DNA of 64,000 bases from JACCYI01 sp963828075. Its GTDB lineage: Bacteria; Actinomycetota; Thermoleophilia; Solirubrobacterales; Solirubrobacteraceae. Numbering within the stretch: the stretch's first letter is position 1; every line of letters starts with the position of its first letter. Both the position numbers and the translations under genes were made by a program. The DNA is taken from positions 1,054,001 through 1,118,000 of the forward strand of contig CAWHDH010000021.1 of NCBI GenBank assembly GCA_963828075.1, written 5' to 3'. Positions 34,314 through 43,267 of this stretch are shown here, piece by piece. The notes under the pieces are model-generated. The model worked only from the letters and a program-made list of their open reading frames with translations. It had not been told where the DNA came from and made no database searches.

Positions 34314-34901
34314 TCAGGCCGCCGGGCGAGCGTGGAGCAGCGGGTCCTCCTCCGTCGGCCGGCCGCCGGGGTCGGCCTGCGGGTGCGGCCGCACGACGAC
34401 CACCTCGCCGGGCGCGTTGCGCAGCAGCCAGGCGATGTCGTCGACGCTGAACCCGTCGTGGCGCCCGTTGCTGGCCGCGGCGACGACGATGCGGGTGGCG
34501 GCCGGCACCTCACGGATCAGCTCGCGCATGGCATGGCGCACATTCCGCCCGCGGGTGATCCGGGCGTCCACCGGCACGCCGACCTTCGCCGCCCGCTGCT
34601 CGATCGCCTCGAAGACCGCGAACGCCTCGTCGCAGGCGCGACCGACGGGGGCGTTGAGCACGAGCGGGAGCGGAACGGTGGTCAGAGAGCCCGGCACGAC
34701 GGTGGCCTGCTCGGCCCATGCGAGTCGCAACGTCGCCTGCAGCGCACGCTCCGACAGCCTGGTCCCGATGAAGGGGAAGAGGATCCTCGCGCGCGACGGT
34801 TGCGGCTCGGCCTGGCGGCGGCGGCGCCGCGTGGCGAGCCCGGCGAGGGCGATACCCGCCGCCAACGCGACGAGCGGGATCAGCACGTCCCAGGCGGTCA
34901 T
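34314..34901 (-). CDS. Membrane-anchored USP-like protein after kdpD-N
   Basis: A 195-residue protein: one N-terminal helix (about residues 4-22), a basic stop-transfer (RRRRRQ), then a universal-stress-protein-like alpha/beta domain (RILFPFIGTRLSERALQATL ... ATRIVVAAASNGRHDG ... GEVVVVRP). It overlaps kdpD-N by four bases (ATGA), so it is the last gene of the kdp operon. I infer that it contributes nucleotide or stress sensing to potassium control. It is not a standard Kdp component. Confidence 0.7.
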   Translation of the reverse strand: MTAWDVLIPLVALAAGIALAGLATRRRRRQAEPQPSRARILFPFIGTRLSERALQATLRLAWAEQATVVPGSLTTVPLPLVLNAPVGRACDEAFAVFEAIEQRAAKVGVPVDARITRGRNVRHAMRELIREVPAATRIVVAAASNGRHDGFSVDDIAWLLRNAPGEVVVVRPHPQADPGGRPTEEDPLLHARPAA

Positions 34902-36028
34902 CGAGACGGCCACCTCCGCTTGGAGCGGTCGGCCACGACGCGCAGGTCGACACCGGGCAGGCGCCGCAGCAGCCGCTCGGTGAGGGGCTCGCCGAAGCGC
35001 CTCAGGCCGCTGCGCGCCGACGGCGCGCCCATCAGCACGTAGGTGATGCCGCGCTCGCGGGCGACGCGCGCCACGACGTCGGGCACGTCGTCGCCCTCCT
35101 CCACGATCACGGCGGCCCCGAGCAGCGAGCCCAGCCGGCGCAACGCGTCGAGCTGCTCGGCCTCGGCGGCGTCGGGCTCGCGCCCGGGTGTCAGCACGGT
35201 GAGGATGTCGAGCTCGGCGCCCAGCCGCTGGGCCGAGCGCCACGCCCGCCGTACCACGCGTTGGGACGAGGCCTGCGGCGTGACGATCGCCAGCAGCCGT
35301 TCGCCCACCGCCTGCGGCACGGCGGACTCGCCCATCATCTGCTCGTCGCGCACCGGCGGCGGCTCGCGCACGAGCCGTTTGGCCTCGACGCCCTCGGCCA
35401 CCTGGCGCAGCGAGACCTCGCGCAGCGCCTCGAGGTTCTCCACCCGGAAGAACCCGTTCAGGGCGGCCGGCACCCGCTCGGGCTTGTAGACCTTGCCCGC
35501 GCGCAGCCGCTCGATCAGCGTGGGCGGCGTGACGTCGACGAGCACGACCTCGTCGGCGGCGGACAGCACGGAGTCCGGGAACGTCTCGCGCACGCGGACG
35601 CCGGTGAGCTCGGCGACCTTGTCGTTGAGCGACTCCAGGTGCTGGACGTTGACGGTCGAGAAGACGTCGATGCCGGCGTCGAGCACGTCCGCGACGTCCT
35701 CATAGCGCTTGGCGTGCTCGCTGCCGGGCACGTTGGTGTGCGCGAGCTCGTCGATCAGCGCCAGCTCGGGGCGCCGGGCGACCAGCGCCGGGAGGTCCAT
35801 CTCCTGCAACGTCACGTCCTTGTAGGTGACGCGCCGGCGCGCCAGTTCCGGGAGGCCTTCGGCCGCGCGCTCGGTCTCCTCCCGGCCGTGCGGCTCGAGG
35901 TAGCCGATCACGACGTCCCGCCCGGCCTCGAGCTCCGCGTGGCCCTCCTGCAGCATGCGGTAGGTCTTGCCGACGCCCGCGGCCATACCCAGGAAGACCT
36001 TGTGGTGGCCGCGGGCAACGCTCATCAC
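34898..36028 (-). CDS. kdpD: KdpD N-terminal half (sensor domain only)
   Basis: A 376-residue protein equal to the cytoplasmic N-terminal part of KdpD: Walker A GMAAGVGKT (14-22), Walker B LALIDELAHTN (about 87-97), the conserved HAKRYEDV, TVNVQHLESLND and the USP-like domain (about 240-365). It ends before the transmembrane and kinase parts, which are encoded separately at 40729-42177. It should sense potassium or cyclic dinucleotides (as in the KdpD-USP family) and act on the separate kinase. Starts at GTG 36028 or ATG 36025, overlapping the kdpB stop. Confidence 0.88.
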   Translation of the reverse strand: MMSVARGHHKVFLGMAAGVGKTYRMLQEGHAELEAGRDVVIGYLEPHGREETERAAEGLPELARRRVTYKDVTLQEMDLPALVARRPELALIDELAHTNVPGSEHAKRYEDVADVLDAGIDVFSTVNVQHLESLNDKVAELTGVRVRETFPDSVLSAADEVVLVDVTPPTLIERLRAGKVYKPERVPAALNGFFRVENLEALREVSLRQVAEGVEAKRLVREPPPVRDEQMMGESAVPQAVGERLLAIVTPQASSQRVVRRAWRSAQRLGAELDILTVLTPGREPDAAEAEQLDALRRLGSLLGAAVIVEEGDDVPDVVARVARERGITYVLMGAPSARSGLRRFGEPLTERLLRRLPGVDLRVVADRSKRRWPSR

Positions 36029-38112
36029 GCCCCGAAGAGGTTATGGACGATCAGGTCGATCAGCTTGATCCCGGCGAACGGCGCCATGAGGCCGCCGAGC
36101 CCGTAGATCAGCAGGTTGCGGCGCAACAGCGCGGTGGCCCCCACGGGCCGGTACTGCACGCCGCGGAGCGCGAGCGGCACCAGCAGGGGGATGATCAGGG
36201 CGTTGAAGACGATCGCGGAGACGATCGCCGACTCGGGGGTGCCGAGCGCCATCACGTTGAGCTCGTCGATCGGCCCGCGGCCGCCGCCGACGCCGTAGGT
36301 GAACGCGAACACCGCGGGCAGGATCGCGAAGTACTTGGCGACGTCGTTGGCGATCGAGAACGTCGTCAGGGCGCCGCGGGTGATCAGCAGCTGCTTGCCG
36401 ACCTCGACGATCTCGATCAGCTTGGTCGGGTTGGAGTCGAGGTCGACCATGTTGCCCGCCTCGCGGGCGGCCTGGGTCCCCGTATTCATCGCCACCCCGA
36501 CATCGGCCTGGGCGAGGGCGGGCGCGTCGTTGGTGCCGTCGCCGGTCATGGCCACGAGCCGTCCGTCGGCCTGCTGCTCGCGGATGAGCGCGAGCTTGGC
36601 TTCGGGGGTGGCCTCGGCGAGGAAGTCGTCGACGCCGGATTCGTCGGCGATCTTGGCGGCGGTGAGGCGGTTGTCGCCGGTGACCATCACGGTGCGGATC
36701 CCCATCGCGCGGAGGTGCTCGAAGCGCTCGGCCATGCCCTCCTTGATGACGTCCTTGAGCTCGATCACGCCGAGGACATGGCTGTCGCGGGCGACGGCCA
36801 GAGGCGTGGAGCCCTGGCGGGCGATGCGGTCGAGCTCGGCCTCGAGCTCGCGCGGCGCCTGGCCTCCTTCATCGGTGACCCAGCGCAGGATGGCGTCCCC
36901 CGCGCCCTTGCGCAGGCGCGTGCCGTCGATGTCGACGCCGCTCATCCTCGTCTGCGCGGTGAACGGCACGAAGTGGCCGTGCAGCGCCCTGACGTCGTGC
37001 TCGCGGATGCCGTACTGCTTGGCGAGGACGACGATCGAGCGCCCCTCGGGGGTCTCGTCGGCGAGCGACGCCATCTGTGCCGCCTCGGCCAGCTCGGATT
37101 CCTGGACGCCGGGCATCGGGACGAACGCGGCGGCCTGGCGGTTGCCGAGCGTGATCGTGCCGGTCTTGTCGAGCAGCAGCACGTCGACGTCGCCGGACGC
37201 CTCGACGGCGCGACCGGAGAGGGCGAGCACGTTGCGCCGGACGAGCCGGTCCATCCCGGCGATCCCGATCGCGCTGAGCAGCGCGCCGATCGTCGTGGGG
37301 ATGAGGGCGACCAGCAGCGCGATCAGCGCGGTGATCGAGATGTCGGTGCCCGCGTACTCGCCGAAGGGCCGCAGGCTGACGACGACGATCAGGAACACGA
37401 TCGTCAGGCCGGCGAGCAGGATCGACAGCGCGATCTCGTTCGGCGTCTTGCGTCGCGAGGCGCCCTCGACCAGGGCGATCATGCGCTCGATGAACGACTG
37501 GCCGGGCTCCTGGGTGATCTCGACCACGATGCGGTCCGACAGCACCCGGGTGCCGCCCGTGACCGCCGAGCGATCGCCGCCGGACTCGCGGATGACAGGG
37601 GCCGACTCGCCGGTGATGGCGGACTCGTCGACCGAGGCGATCCCCTCGATGACGGTGCCGTCACCGGGGATCAGCTCCCCGGCCTCCACGACCACGATGT
37701 CGCCGCGAGTCAGCTCGGACGCCGGCCTGGTGCCGCCGGCGGCCAGCCGCGCGGTGGTCTCCTGGCGCAGCGCGCGCAGGGTGGCCGCCTGGGCTTTGCC
37801 GCGGCCCTCGGCGATCGCCTCGGCGAAGTTGCCGAAGATCGCCGTGAGCCACAGCCAGACGGCGACGGTGAACGCGAACCAGCCGGGCTGGCCGGGCTGG
37901 CCGGGCTCCCCCACGATCCACATCGCGGTGGTGAACAGGGCCCCGGCCTCGACGACGAGCATGACCGGGTTGCGGATCATCTCCCGGGGGTCGAGCTTGC
38001 GCAGCGACGCGAGAAGGGCGTTCCGCAGGATGGCCGGCTCGAACAGCGAGTGCTCCCGAGCCGGGGTCGACGCGGCGGCGGGCGTCTGCGGCCGCTGCTG
38101 CACGGTGGTCAT
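36025..38112 (-). CDS. kdpB: Potassium-transporting ATPase ATP-binding subunit KdpB
   Basis: The P-type ATPase of the KdpFABC high-affinity potassium pump, 695 residues. Phosphorylated Asp315 lies in LLLDKTGTITLGNR; the dephosphorylation loop TGES is at 167-170; the hinge GDGTNDAPALAQADVG and a fluoride-type nucleotide-binding domain are intact; seven membrane helices can be traced. It overlaps kdpC upstream (ATGA) and kdpD-N downstream (GTGA). It stands after kdpC, not before it as in the usual A-B-C order. Confidence 0.96.
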   Translation of the reverse strand: MTTVQQRPQTPAAASTPAREHSLFEPAILRNALLASLRKLDPREMIRNPVMLVVEAGALFTTAMWIVGEPGQPGQPGWFAFTVAVWLWLTAIFGNFAEAIAEGRGKAQAATLRALRQETTARLAAGGTRPASELTRGDIVVVEAGELIPGDGTVIEGIASVDESAITGESAPVIRESGGDRSAVTGGTRVLSDRIVVEITQEPGQSFIERMIALVEGASRRKTPNEIALSILLAGLTIVFLIVVVSLRPFGEYAGTDISITALIALLVALIPTTIGALLSAIGIAGMDRLVRRNVLALSGRAVEASGDVDVLLLDKTGTITLGNRQAAAFVPMPGVQESELAEAAQMASLADETPEGRSIVVLAKQYGIREHDVRALHGHFVPFTAQTRMSGVDIDGTRLRKGAGDAILRWVTDEGGQAPRELEAELDRIARQGSTPLAVARDSHVLGVIELKDVIKEGMAERFEHLRAMGIRTVMVTGDNRLTAAKIADESGVDDFLAEATPEAKLALIREQQADGRLVAMTGDGTNDAPALAQADVGVAMNTGTQAAREAGNMVDLDSNPTKLIEIVEVGKQLLITRGALTTFSIANDVAKYFAILPAVFAFTYGVGGGRGPIDELNVMALGTPESAIVSAIVFNALIIPLLVPLALRGVQYRPVGATALLRRNLLIYGLGGLMAPFAGIKLIDLIVHNLFGA

Positions 38113-38693
38113 CGCGAGGCCTCCCGGTCGATGGCGAGGTTGAGCTCGAGCACGTTGATCGACCTGTCGCCCGCCAGCCCGAGCAACGGACGCGAAGCGT
38201 GGTCGTCGATCAAGGCGAGCACGCGCGCGCGGGCCAGGCCGCGCTCGCGGGCGACCCGGTTGGCCTGGATGCGCGCGTTGTCCTCGGAGATGTCGGGGTC
38301 CACGCCAGACGCCGACGTGGTCGCAGCGTCGGACGGGATGCCGGCGGCGGTCAGGCTCGGCGTGTAGGGCCGCTCGCGCTCGAGGTAGGCGTCGACGTAG
38401 CCCTCGAGCTGGTCGGCGAGGTCCTGCTGATTGGGTCCCTGGTTGTTGAAGAACGTCGCCGACGGGGAGTAGCCCGTGGCCGACGGCCGGCTCTGGAAGT
38501 ACGTCCGGTCGCGCGAGAAGTCCTGGCCGATGAGCCTCGAGCCGATGACCTTGCCGTCGCGCTCGATCATCGAGCCGTCGGCCCGGTCTCCGAACACGAC
38601 CTGGCTGATGCCGGTCATGAGGAGGGGGAACGCGAGGCCGAGCACCACCGTGAAGGCGACGACCGCAATCGCTGCCGTCTTGAGTTCGCGCAT
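38109..38693 (-). CDS. kdpC: Potassium-transporting ATPase subunit KdpC
   Basis: A 194-residue single-helix subunit that helps KdpB bind ATP. N-terminal helix (residues 7-29), then the periplasmic-type segment GSRLIGQDFSRDRTYFQSRPSAT and FNNQGPNQQDL, and the C-terminal region with LDPDIS-like GVDPDISEDNARIQANRVARERG and NVLELNLAID. All family landmarks are present. One base separates it from kdpA. Confidence 0.95.
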   Translation of the reverse strand: MRELKTAAIAVVAFTVVLGLAFPLLMTGISQVVFGDRADGSMIERDGKVIGSRLIGQDFSRDRTYFQSRPSATGYSPSATFFNNQGPNQQDLADQLEGYVDAYLERERPYTPSLTAAGIPSDAATTSASGVDPDISEDNARIQANRVARERGLARARVLALIDDHASRPLLGLAGDRSINVLELNLAIDREASR

Positions 38694-38694
38694 G

Positions 38695-40425
38695 TCAGTA
38701 GAGCCGATCGGACAGGCCCTGGACCACGGGGCCGAGGAGTAGCGCGGGGACGAAGGTGAGCAGCGCGACGATCAGCACCACGGCGATCAGCACCACGCCG
38801 AAGGTCGGCGTGTCGGTGCGCAGCGTGCCGAGCCCGATCGGGCTGACGCGCTTGCCGGCCAGCGAGCCCGCGACCGCGAGCACGGCCAGCAGCGGGATGA
38901 AGCGGCCGCCCAGCATGGCCAGCCCGCCGAGGACCTCGGCGAACGAAATGCCGAAGGCGCCGTCGTTGGTGCCGTTCGGCTGCAGGTAGCCGGTGAAGCC
39001 GGCGAACGCCGAGCCGTTGTTGTTGCCCTGCGACGTGTAGGCGTACAGCGTCTCGGAGAAGCCCTGCGGCCCGCCGTTGTCGATCGACGGCGCGCCCCAC
39101 TTCGAGCCGATCGCCAGCGCGGTGGTGACGAGCACCATCATCGGGACCGCGATCGTGCCGATCACGGTCAGCTTGATCTCGCGCGCCTCGATCTTCTTGC
39201 CGAGGAACTCCGGCGTGCGCCCGACCATCAGGCCAGAGATGAAGACGCCGAGGATGACGAACAGGAGCATCGAGTACAGCCCCGAGCCGACGCCGCCCCA
39301 GATGACCTCGCCGGTCATCATCTGGGCCATCGGCACCGCGCCGCCGAGGCCGCTCAGCGACTCCATGGCGGCGTTCACGGCGCCGCACGACGCGGCGGTG
39401 GTGACCGCCGCGAACAGCGAGCTCGAGCCGATGCCGAACCGCATCTCCTTGCCCTCGAGGTTGTCGCCGGTCAGTCCTGCGGCCTGCATCGCCGGGGTCG
39501 GGCCTGCCTCGTTGACGTAGATGACGGTGACCGCGACGACGAACAGGGTCATCATCACGGCGAACACCATCCAGCCCTGGCGGCGGTTGTCGACCATCCG
39601 CCCGTACATGGCCGTCAGTGCCGCCGGGATGGCGAGGATGGCCAGCATCTCGACGAAGTTCGAGAGCCTCGTCGGGTTCTCGTACGGCATCGCCGAGTTG
39701 ACGTTGAAGAAGCCGCCGCCGTTGGTCCCGAGCATCTTGATCGCCTCCTGGCCGGCGACCGGCCCGTAGGCGAACGTCTGCGTCAGGCCGGTGAGCCCCG
39801 TCGCATCGGCGGAGCCGCTGAGCGTCTGCAGGACCCCCTGGGAGACGAGGACCAGCCCCACGACCAGCGAGAGCGGCAGCAGCACGTAGAGGATCACCCG
39901 CGTGAGATCGACGTAGAAGACGCCGATCTCGGAACCCGAGCGCGACGCGAGCGCGCGGACGAAGGCGACCAGCACCGCGATGCCGACGCCGGCGGAGACG
40001 AAGTTCTGGACGGCCAGGCCGGCCATCTGCGAGAAGGACGACATCGTCGTCTCACCCGCGTAGAACTGCCAGTTCGTGTTCGACAGGAACGACGCGGTCG
40101 TGTTGAACGACACGTCCCACGTCCCCGAGCCGAGCCCTTCCGGGTTGAACGGGTGCAGCGTCTGGGTGCGCAGGATCGCGTAGAGCACCACCCCGAACAC
40201 CGCGCTCGAGACGAGCACCGAGCGGGCGTACCGCTTCCAATCCTGCCCGCGGACGGGATCGACGCCCAGCAGCCGGTAGAACGCCCGCTCCGGCGGGCCG
40301 ACGACGCGGCCGAGCAGCACCGGCTCGCCGCGGAACACGCGCGCGAGGTATGCCCCGAACATCGGCGTGATGGCGGTGAGGACCACGAGGAAGAGGACGA
40401 TCTCGATCCAGCCGGCGATCGTCAT
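38695..40425 (-). CDS. kdpA: Potassium-transporting ATPase potassium-binding subunit KdpA
   Basis: The channel-like subunit that binds potassium, 576 residues with about ten membrane helices. Selectivity-filter-type segments are present, for example TNWQFYAGE, GTNGGGFFNVNSAMPYENPT and TAASCGAVN / GNNNGSAFAG. Length and ends match the family. Three bases follow kdpF before its ATG. Confidence 0.96.
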   Translation of the reverse strand: MTIAGWIEIVLFLVVLTAITPMFGAYLARVFRGEPVLLGRVVGPPERAFYRLLGVDPVRGQDWKRYARSVLVSSAVFGVVLYAILRTQTLHPFNPEGLGSGTWDVSFNTTASFLSNTNWQFYAGETTMSSFSQMAGLAVQNFVSAGVGIAVLVAFVRALASRSGSEIGVFYVDLTRVILYVLLPLSLVVGLVLVSQGVLQTLSGSADATGLTGLTQTFAYGPVAGQEAIKMLGTNGGGFFNVNSAMPYENPTRLSNFVEMLAILAIPAALTAMYGRMVDNRRQGWMVFAVMMTLFVVAVTVIYVNEAGPTPAMQAAGLTGDNLEGKEMRFGIGSSSLFAAVTTAASCGAVNAAMESLSGLGGAVPMAQMMTGEVIWGGVGSGLYSMLLFVILGVFISGLMVGRTPEFLGKKIEAREIKLTVIGTIAVPMMVLVTTALAIGSKWGAPSIDNGGPQGFSETLYAYTSQGNNNGSAFAGFTGYLQPNGTNDGAFGISFAEVLGGLAMLGGRFIPLLAVLAVAGSLAGKRVSPIGLGTLRTDTPTFGVVLIAVVLIVALLTFVPALLLGPVVQGLSDRLY

Positions 40426-40428
40426 GGC

Positions 40429-40518
40429 CTAGAAGCGCTCCGGGCGCAGCAGCGCCATCACGAGGTACGCGAAGACCACCGCCGACGCGATCAGCCCGGC
40501 GAGCTCGGCCGTGCTCAT
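40429..40518 (-). CDS. kdpF: KdpF, small stabilising subunit
   Basis: A 29-residue single-helix peptide: MSTAELAGLI, a hydrophobic helix, and the conserved C-terminal ALLRPERF. KdpF stabilises the KdpABC complex in the membrane. It starts inside the stop of the small peptide gene upstream (ATGA overlap) and ends three bases before kdpA. Confidence 0.92.
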   Translation of the reverse strand: MSTAELAGLIASAVVFAYLVMALLRPERF

Positions 40519-40637
40519 ATGCGATCCAGCCCCTCGAGCAGGAGGAACATGGCCGCGAAGGCCAGCAGGCCGAACCCGAGCGAGGAGACGTCCTGGAGCG
40601 AGTCCAGGACCGACGCGAACAGGGGGAATGAGAACAC
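40515..40637 (-). CDS. Tiny membrane peptide heading the kdp operon
   Basis: A 40-residue peptide from GTG 40637: MFSFPLFASVLDSLQDVSSL, then a hydrophobic helix (about residues 21-35) and the tail EGLDRI. It overlaps kdpF by four bases, which supports translation. Similar short membrane peptides precede kdpF in other actinobacteria, but no role is established. The 91 bp upstream, to 40728, is the divergent control region for both kdp transcripts. Confidence 0.6.
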   Translation of the reverse strand: MFSFPLFASVLDSLQDVSSLGFGLLAFAAMFLLLEGLDRI

Positions 40638-40728
40638 GACAGCGACGCTAGGGCCACCTCCGCCTAGACCTCATGGGAATCCGGGAGCGCCACGTCAAGA
40701 TCCCGTCTAGCACCCATAGGCTTGGTTC

Positions 40729-42177
40729 GTGCCGCGCCAGCGCGAAGTCCGGCTTGCCGAGGATGGCCGCCCGTCGCCGGCGATCGGCGTCGCGGTCGCG
40801 GGCTTGGCCGTCGCCGCCACGACGCTGCTCGTCTACCCGCTCGGCGATGTCGCCCCGGTCGAGGCGCTCGGCCTCGTCTACCTCGTCGCCGTGTTGCTCG
40901 TGTCCTCCGTCTGGGGTGGCCGGCTCGGTGCGCTCACCGCCCTCGGCAGCGCCGCCGCATTCAACTGGTTCCACCTCCCCCCGACCGGGCGGTTCACCAT
41001 CCGCGACGGCGAGAACTGGGTCGCGCTGATCGTCTTCTTCATCGCCGCGATCGTCGCGAGCACGCTCGCCGAACGCGCCCGCCTGCGCGCCGAGGAGGCC
41101 GAGCAGCGGCGCAGCGAGGCCGACCTGGCCGCCGAGATGGCACGGCTGCTGCTCGGCGGGCGACTCGACGACGCCCTCGGGACGGTCGCGCACCGCCTCG
41201 CCAACGCGCTCGGCCTGCCCTCCGCCGCGCTCGAACCCGGCGTGGCCGAGGGCGACGACCGGCGGCTCGCGTTCCCGCTGCACGCATCCGGGCGCCAGAT
41301 CGGGACGCTGCTGCTTCCCGCCGGGACGCCCGAGCCGAAGCTCGCGCGGGTCCAGCACCGCGTGGTCCCGTCGCTCGAGGCGTTGCTCGCCGCCGCGGTC
41401 GAGCGCGACGAGCTGCTTCGCGACGTCGTCGAGACCGGCGCGCTGCGACGCTCCGACGAGCTCAAGACCGCGCTTCTGCGCGCCGTCTCACACGACCTGC
41501 GGTCCCCGCTCACCGCGATCCTCACGACCAAGGAAGCGCTCCGCTCTCCGCACCTCACGCCAGACGAGCACGGCGAGCTGGTCGACGACATCGAGACGGC
41601 GGCGACGCGGCTCTCGCGCCTCATCGACAATCTGCTGGACCTCTCGCGCCTGGAAGCCCAGGCCGCCGAGCCCCACCCCACGTGGTGCTCGCCCGAGGAG
41701 GTCATCCGCGCGGCGGTCGACGACCTCGCCCTGCCGCAGGGCACGTTCCAGCTCTCGGTCGACGCCGACCTGCCACCGGTGCGCGCCGACGCCGCCCAGC
41801 TCGAGCGCGCCTTCGCCAACCTCCTCGAGAACGCGACGCGGCACTCCGGTGGCCATCCCGTCTCCGTGCGCGCCCGCAACATCGGCGCGCGCATCCACGT
41901 GCGCGTCGTCGACCGCGGCCCGGGCATCCCTGCCGCCGACCGCGAGCTGGTCTTCGAGCCGTTCTACCGCTCGAGTACCGACGACGTCTCTCACCGCGGC
42001 TCCGGCCTGGGCCTCGCGATCGTCCGGGGCTTCGTCGAGGTCAACGGGGGCCGCGTCTGGGTCGAGTCGCTGCCGGGCCAAGGGACGGCGTTCGTCGTCG
42101 AGCTGCCGCTCGACGCGCAGGCACCGCCCGCCACCGACCCCCAGGCGCCGGCCACGACCTCGCGGGCCGGCGCATGA
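40729..42177 (+). CDS. kdpD: KdpD C-terminal half: DUF4118-GAF-histidine kinase
   Basis: A 482-residue membrane kinase. The four-helix DUF4118 bundle (about residues 18-112) is characteristic of KdpD, followed by a GAF-like domain (about 130-225), HisKA with the phospho-accepting His255 (RAVSHDLRSPLTA) and an ATPase domain (N-box LLENATRH, G-boxes DRGPGI and GSGLGLAIV). The N-terminal KdpD/USP sensor is missing and is encoded by 34898-36028 on the other strand. Starts at GTG 40729; its end overlaps kdpE (ATGA). Confidence 0.9.
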   Translation: MPRQREVRLAEDGRPSPAIGVAVAGLAVAATTLLVYPLGDVAPVEALGLVYLVAVLLVSSVWGGRLGALTALGSAAAFNWFHLPPTGRFTIRDGENWVALIVFFIAAIVASTLAERARLRAEEAEQRRSEADLAAEMARLLLGGRLDDALGTVAHRLANALGLPSAALEPGVAEGDDRRLAFPLHASGRQIGTLLLPAGTPEPKLARVQHRVVPSLEALLAAAVERDELLRDVVETGALRRSDELKTALLRAVSHDLRSPLTAILTTKEALRSPHLTPDEHGELVDDIETAATRLSRLIDNLLDLSRLEAQAAEPHPTWCSPEEVIRAAVDDLALPQGTFQLSVDADLPPVRADAAQLERAFANLLENATRHSGGHPVSVRARNIGARIHVRVVDRGPGIPAADRELVFEPFYRSSTDDVSHRGSGLGLAIVRGFVEVNGGRVWVESLPGQGTAFVVELPLDAQAPPATDPQAPATTSRAGA

Positions 42178-42848
42178 GCGCCCGGATCCTCGTCTGCGAC
42201 GACGAGCCGCAGATCCTCCGCGGGCTGCGGATCGTCCTCCGCGACGCGGGCTACACCGTCGTGCCGGCGACCACCGCGGCCGAGGCGCTCGACGCCGCCG
42301 CCCTACGCCCACCGGACGCCGCCATCATCGACCTCGTCCTCCCCGACGCAGACGGCGTCGAGGTCACGCGCAAGCTGCGTGAATGGACCGACGCGCCGAT
42401 CATCGTCCTGTCGGCCGTCGGTGAGGAGACCGAGAAGGTCCGCGCTCTCCAGGCAGGTGCCGACGACTACGTCACCAAGCCGTTCGGACCGAAGGAGCTG
42501 GTGGCCCGGCTCGAGGCGGTCCTGCGCCGCGCCGGCCAGCGCGTCGACGAACCCGTGCTCAGTGCCGAGGGCCTCGAGCTCGACCTCGCCGCCCACGTCG
42601 TCCGCCGCGACGGACACGAGGTCCACCTCACGCCCACCGAGTTCGAGTTGCTCACGGCACTCATGCGCAACCGCGGCCGCCTGCTCACGCACCGGGCGCT
42701 CGTGACCGAGGTCTGGGGCCCGAACTACGGCGACGAGATGGGAAACCTGCGCACCCATATGTCCAACCTCCGGCGCAAGATCGAACCCGAGGGCGCCACC
42801 CCGCTCCTGCACACCGACCCTGGCGTCGGATACCGCTTCACCGCTTGA
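42174..42848 (+). CDS. kdpE: Response regulator KdpE
   Basis: A 224-residue OmpR-family regulator. Receiver with acidic pair CDDEP (8-11), phospho-accepting Asp53 (AAIIDLVLPDADG), Thr/Ser and Lys in YVTKPFGPKEL; C-terminal winged helix (VHLTPTEFELLTALMRNRGRLLTHRALVTEVWG). It should activate the kdp operon, which starts 1.5 kb away on the opposite strand. Four-base overlap with the kinase gene. Confidence 0.93.
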   Translation: MSARILVCDDEPQILRGLRIVLRDAGYTVVPATTAAEALDAAALRPPDAAIIDLVLPDADGVEVTRKLREWTDAPIIVLSAVGEETEKVRALQAGADDYVTKPFGPKELVARLEAVLRRAGQRVDEPVLSAEGLELDLAAHVVRRDGHEVHLTPTEFELLTALMRNRGRLLTHRALVTEVWGPNYGDEMGNLRTHMSNLRRKIEPEGATPLLHTDPGVGYRFTA

Positions 42849-42857
42849 AGCATGGCG

Positions 42858-43163
42858 TCAGAACGTCACGTGCGTGGATCGCTTCGGCCTGTCGTGTGGC
42901 TCATTCGTGGCCAGCATTCCGTCACGCTCTTCGGGGGTGTGGAAGAGCGACACCGTGGTCAGCTTGGTACGCCCGTCGAGGTCGTCGAAAGTCGTCGTCT
43001 CGACGATGACGTGGCCCGGCATCCGATCCCACTCGAAGGTCTGGACCACCCGCTCGGAGGGCATGACCTCTCGATAGGTTCCCCTGAATCGATCCGAGCT
43101 GCCGTCCGGGTTGGTGCAGACCAACCGCCAGGCACCGCCTGGCCGGACGTCCATTACCTCCAC
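42858..43163 (-). pseudogene. SRPBCC/AHSA1-type protein without a proper start
   Basis: The frame encodes the last two thirds of an Aha1-C-like (START-fold) protein: GGAWRLVCTNPDGSSDRFRG, SERVVQTFEWDRMPGHVIVE, TKLTTVSLFHTPEERDGM. Upstream in the same frame the family's beginning is readable (RERAFEAYTNPELVPLWWGP, about 43163-43235), but there is no start codon there, and the first beta-strand is replaced by sequence shared with the divergent gene at 43268. Either a shortened protein starts at GTG 43163 or, more likely, the gene lost its 5' end when the neighbouring gene was joined to it. Confidence 0.55.
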
Positions 43164-43267
43164 CGCGGTCGTCTGGTTTCTGGGACCCCACCACAGAGGG
43201 ACGAGCTCGGGGTTGGTGTACGCCTCAAAGGCACGCTCTCGGGGGTCCCAGGATCCCGGGTCCTCGT

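Noticed and set aside
40638..40728. Possible promoter TTGACG (minus strand, 40693-40698) for the kdp operon
   Set aside because: No acceptable -10 element lies at 16-18 bp spacing, so I do not call it.
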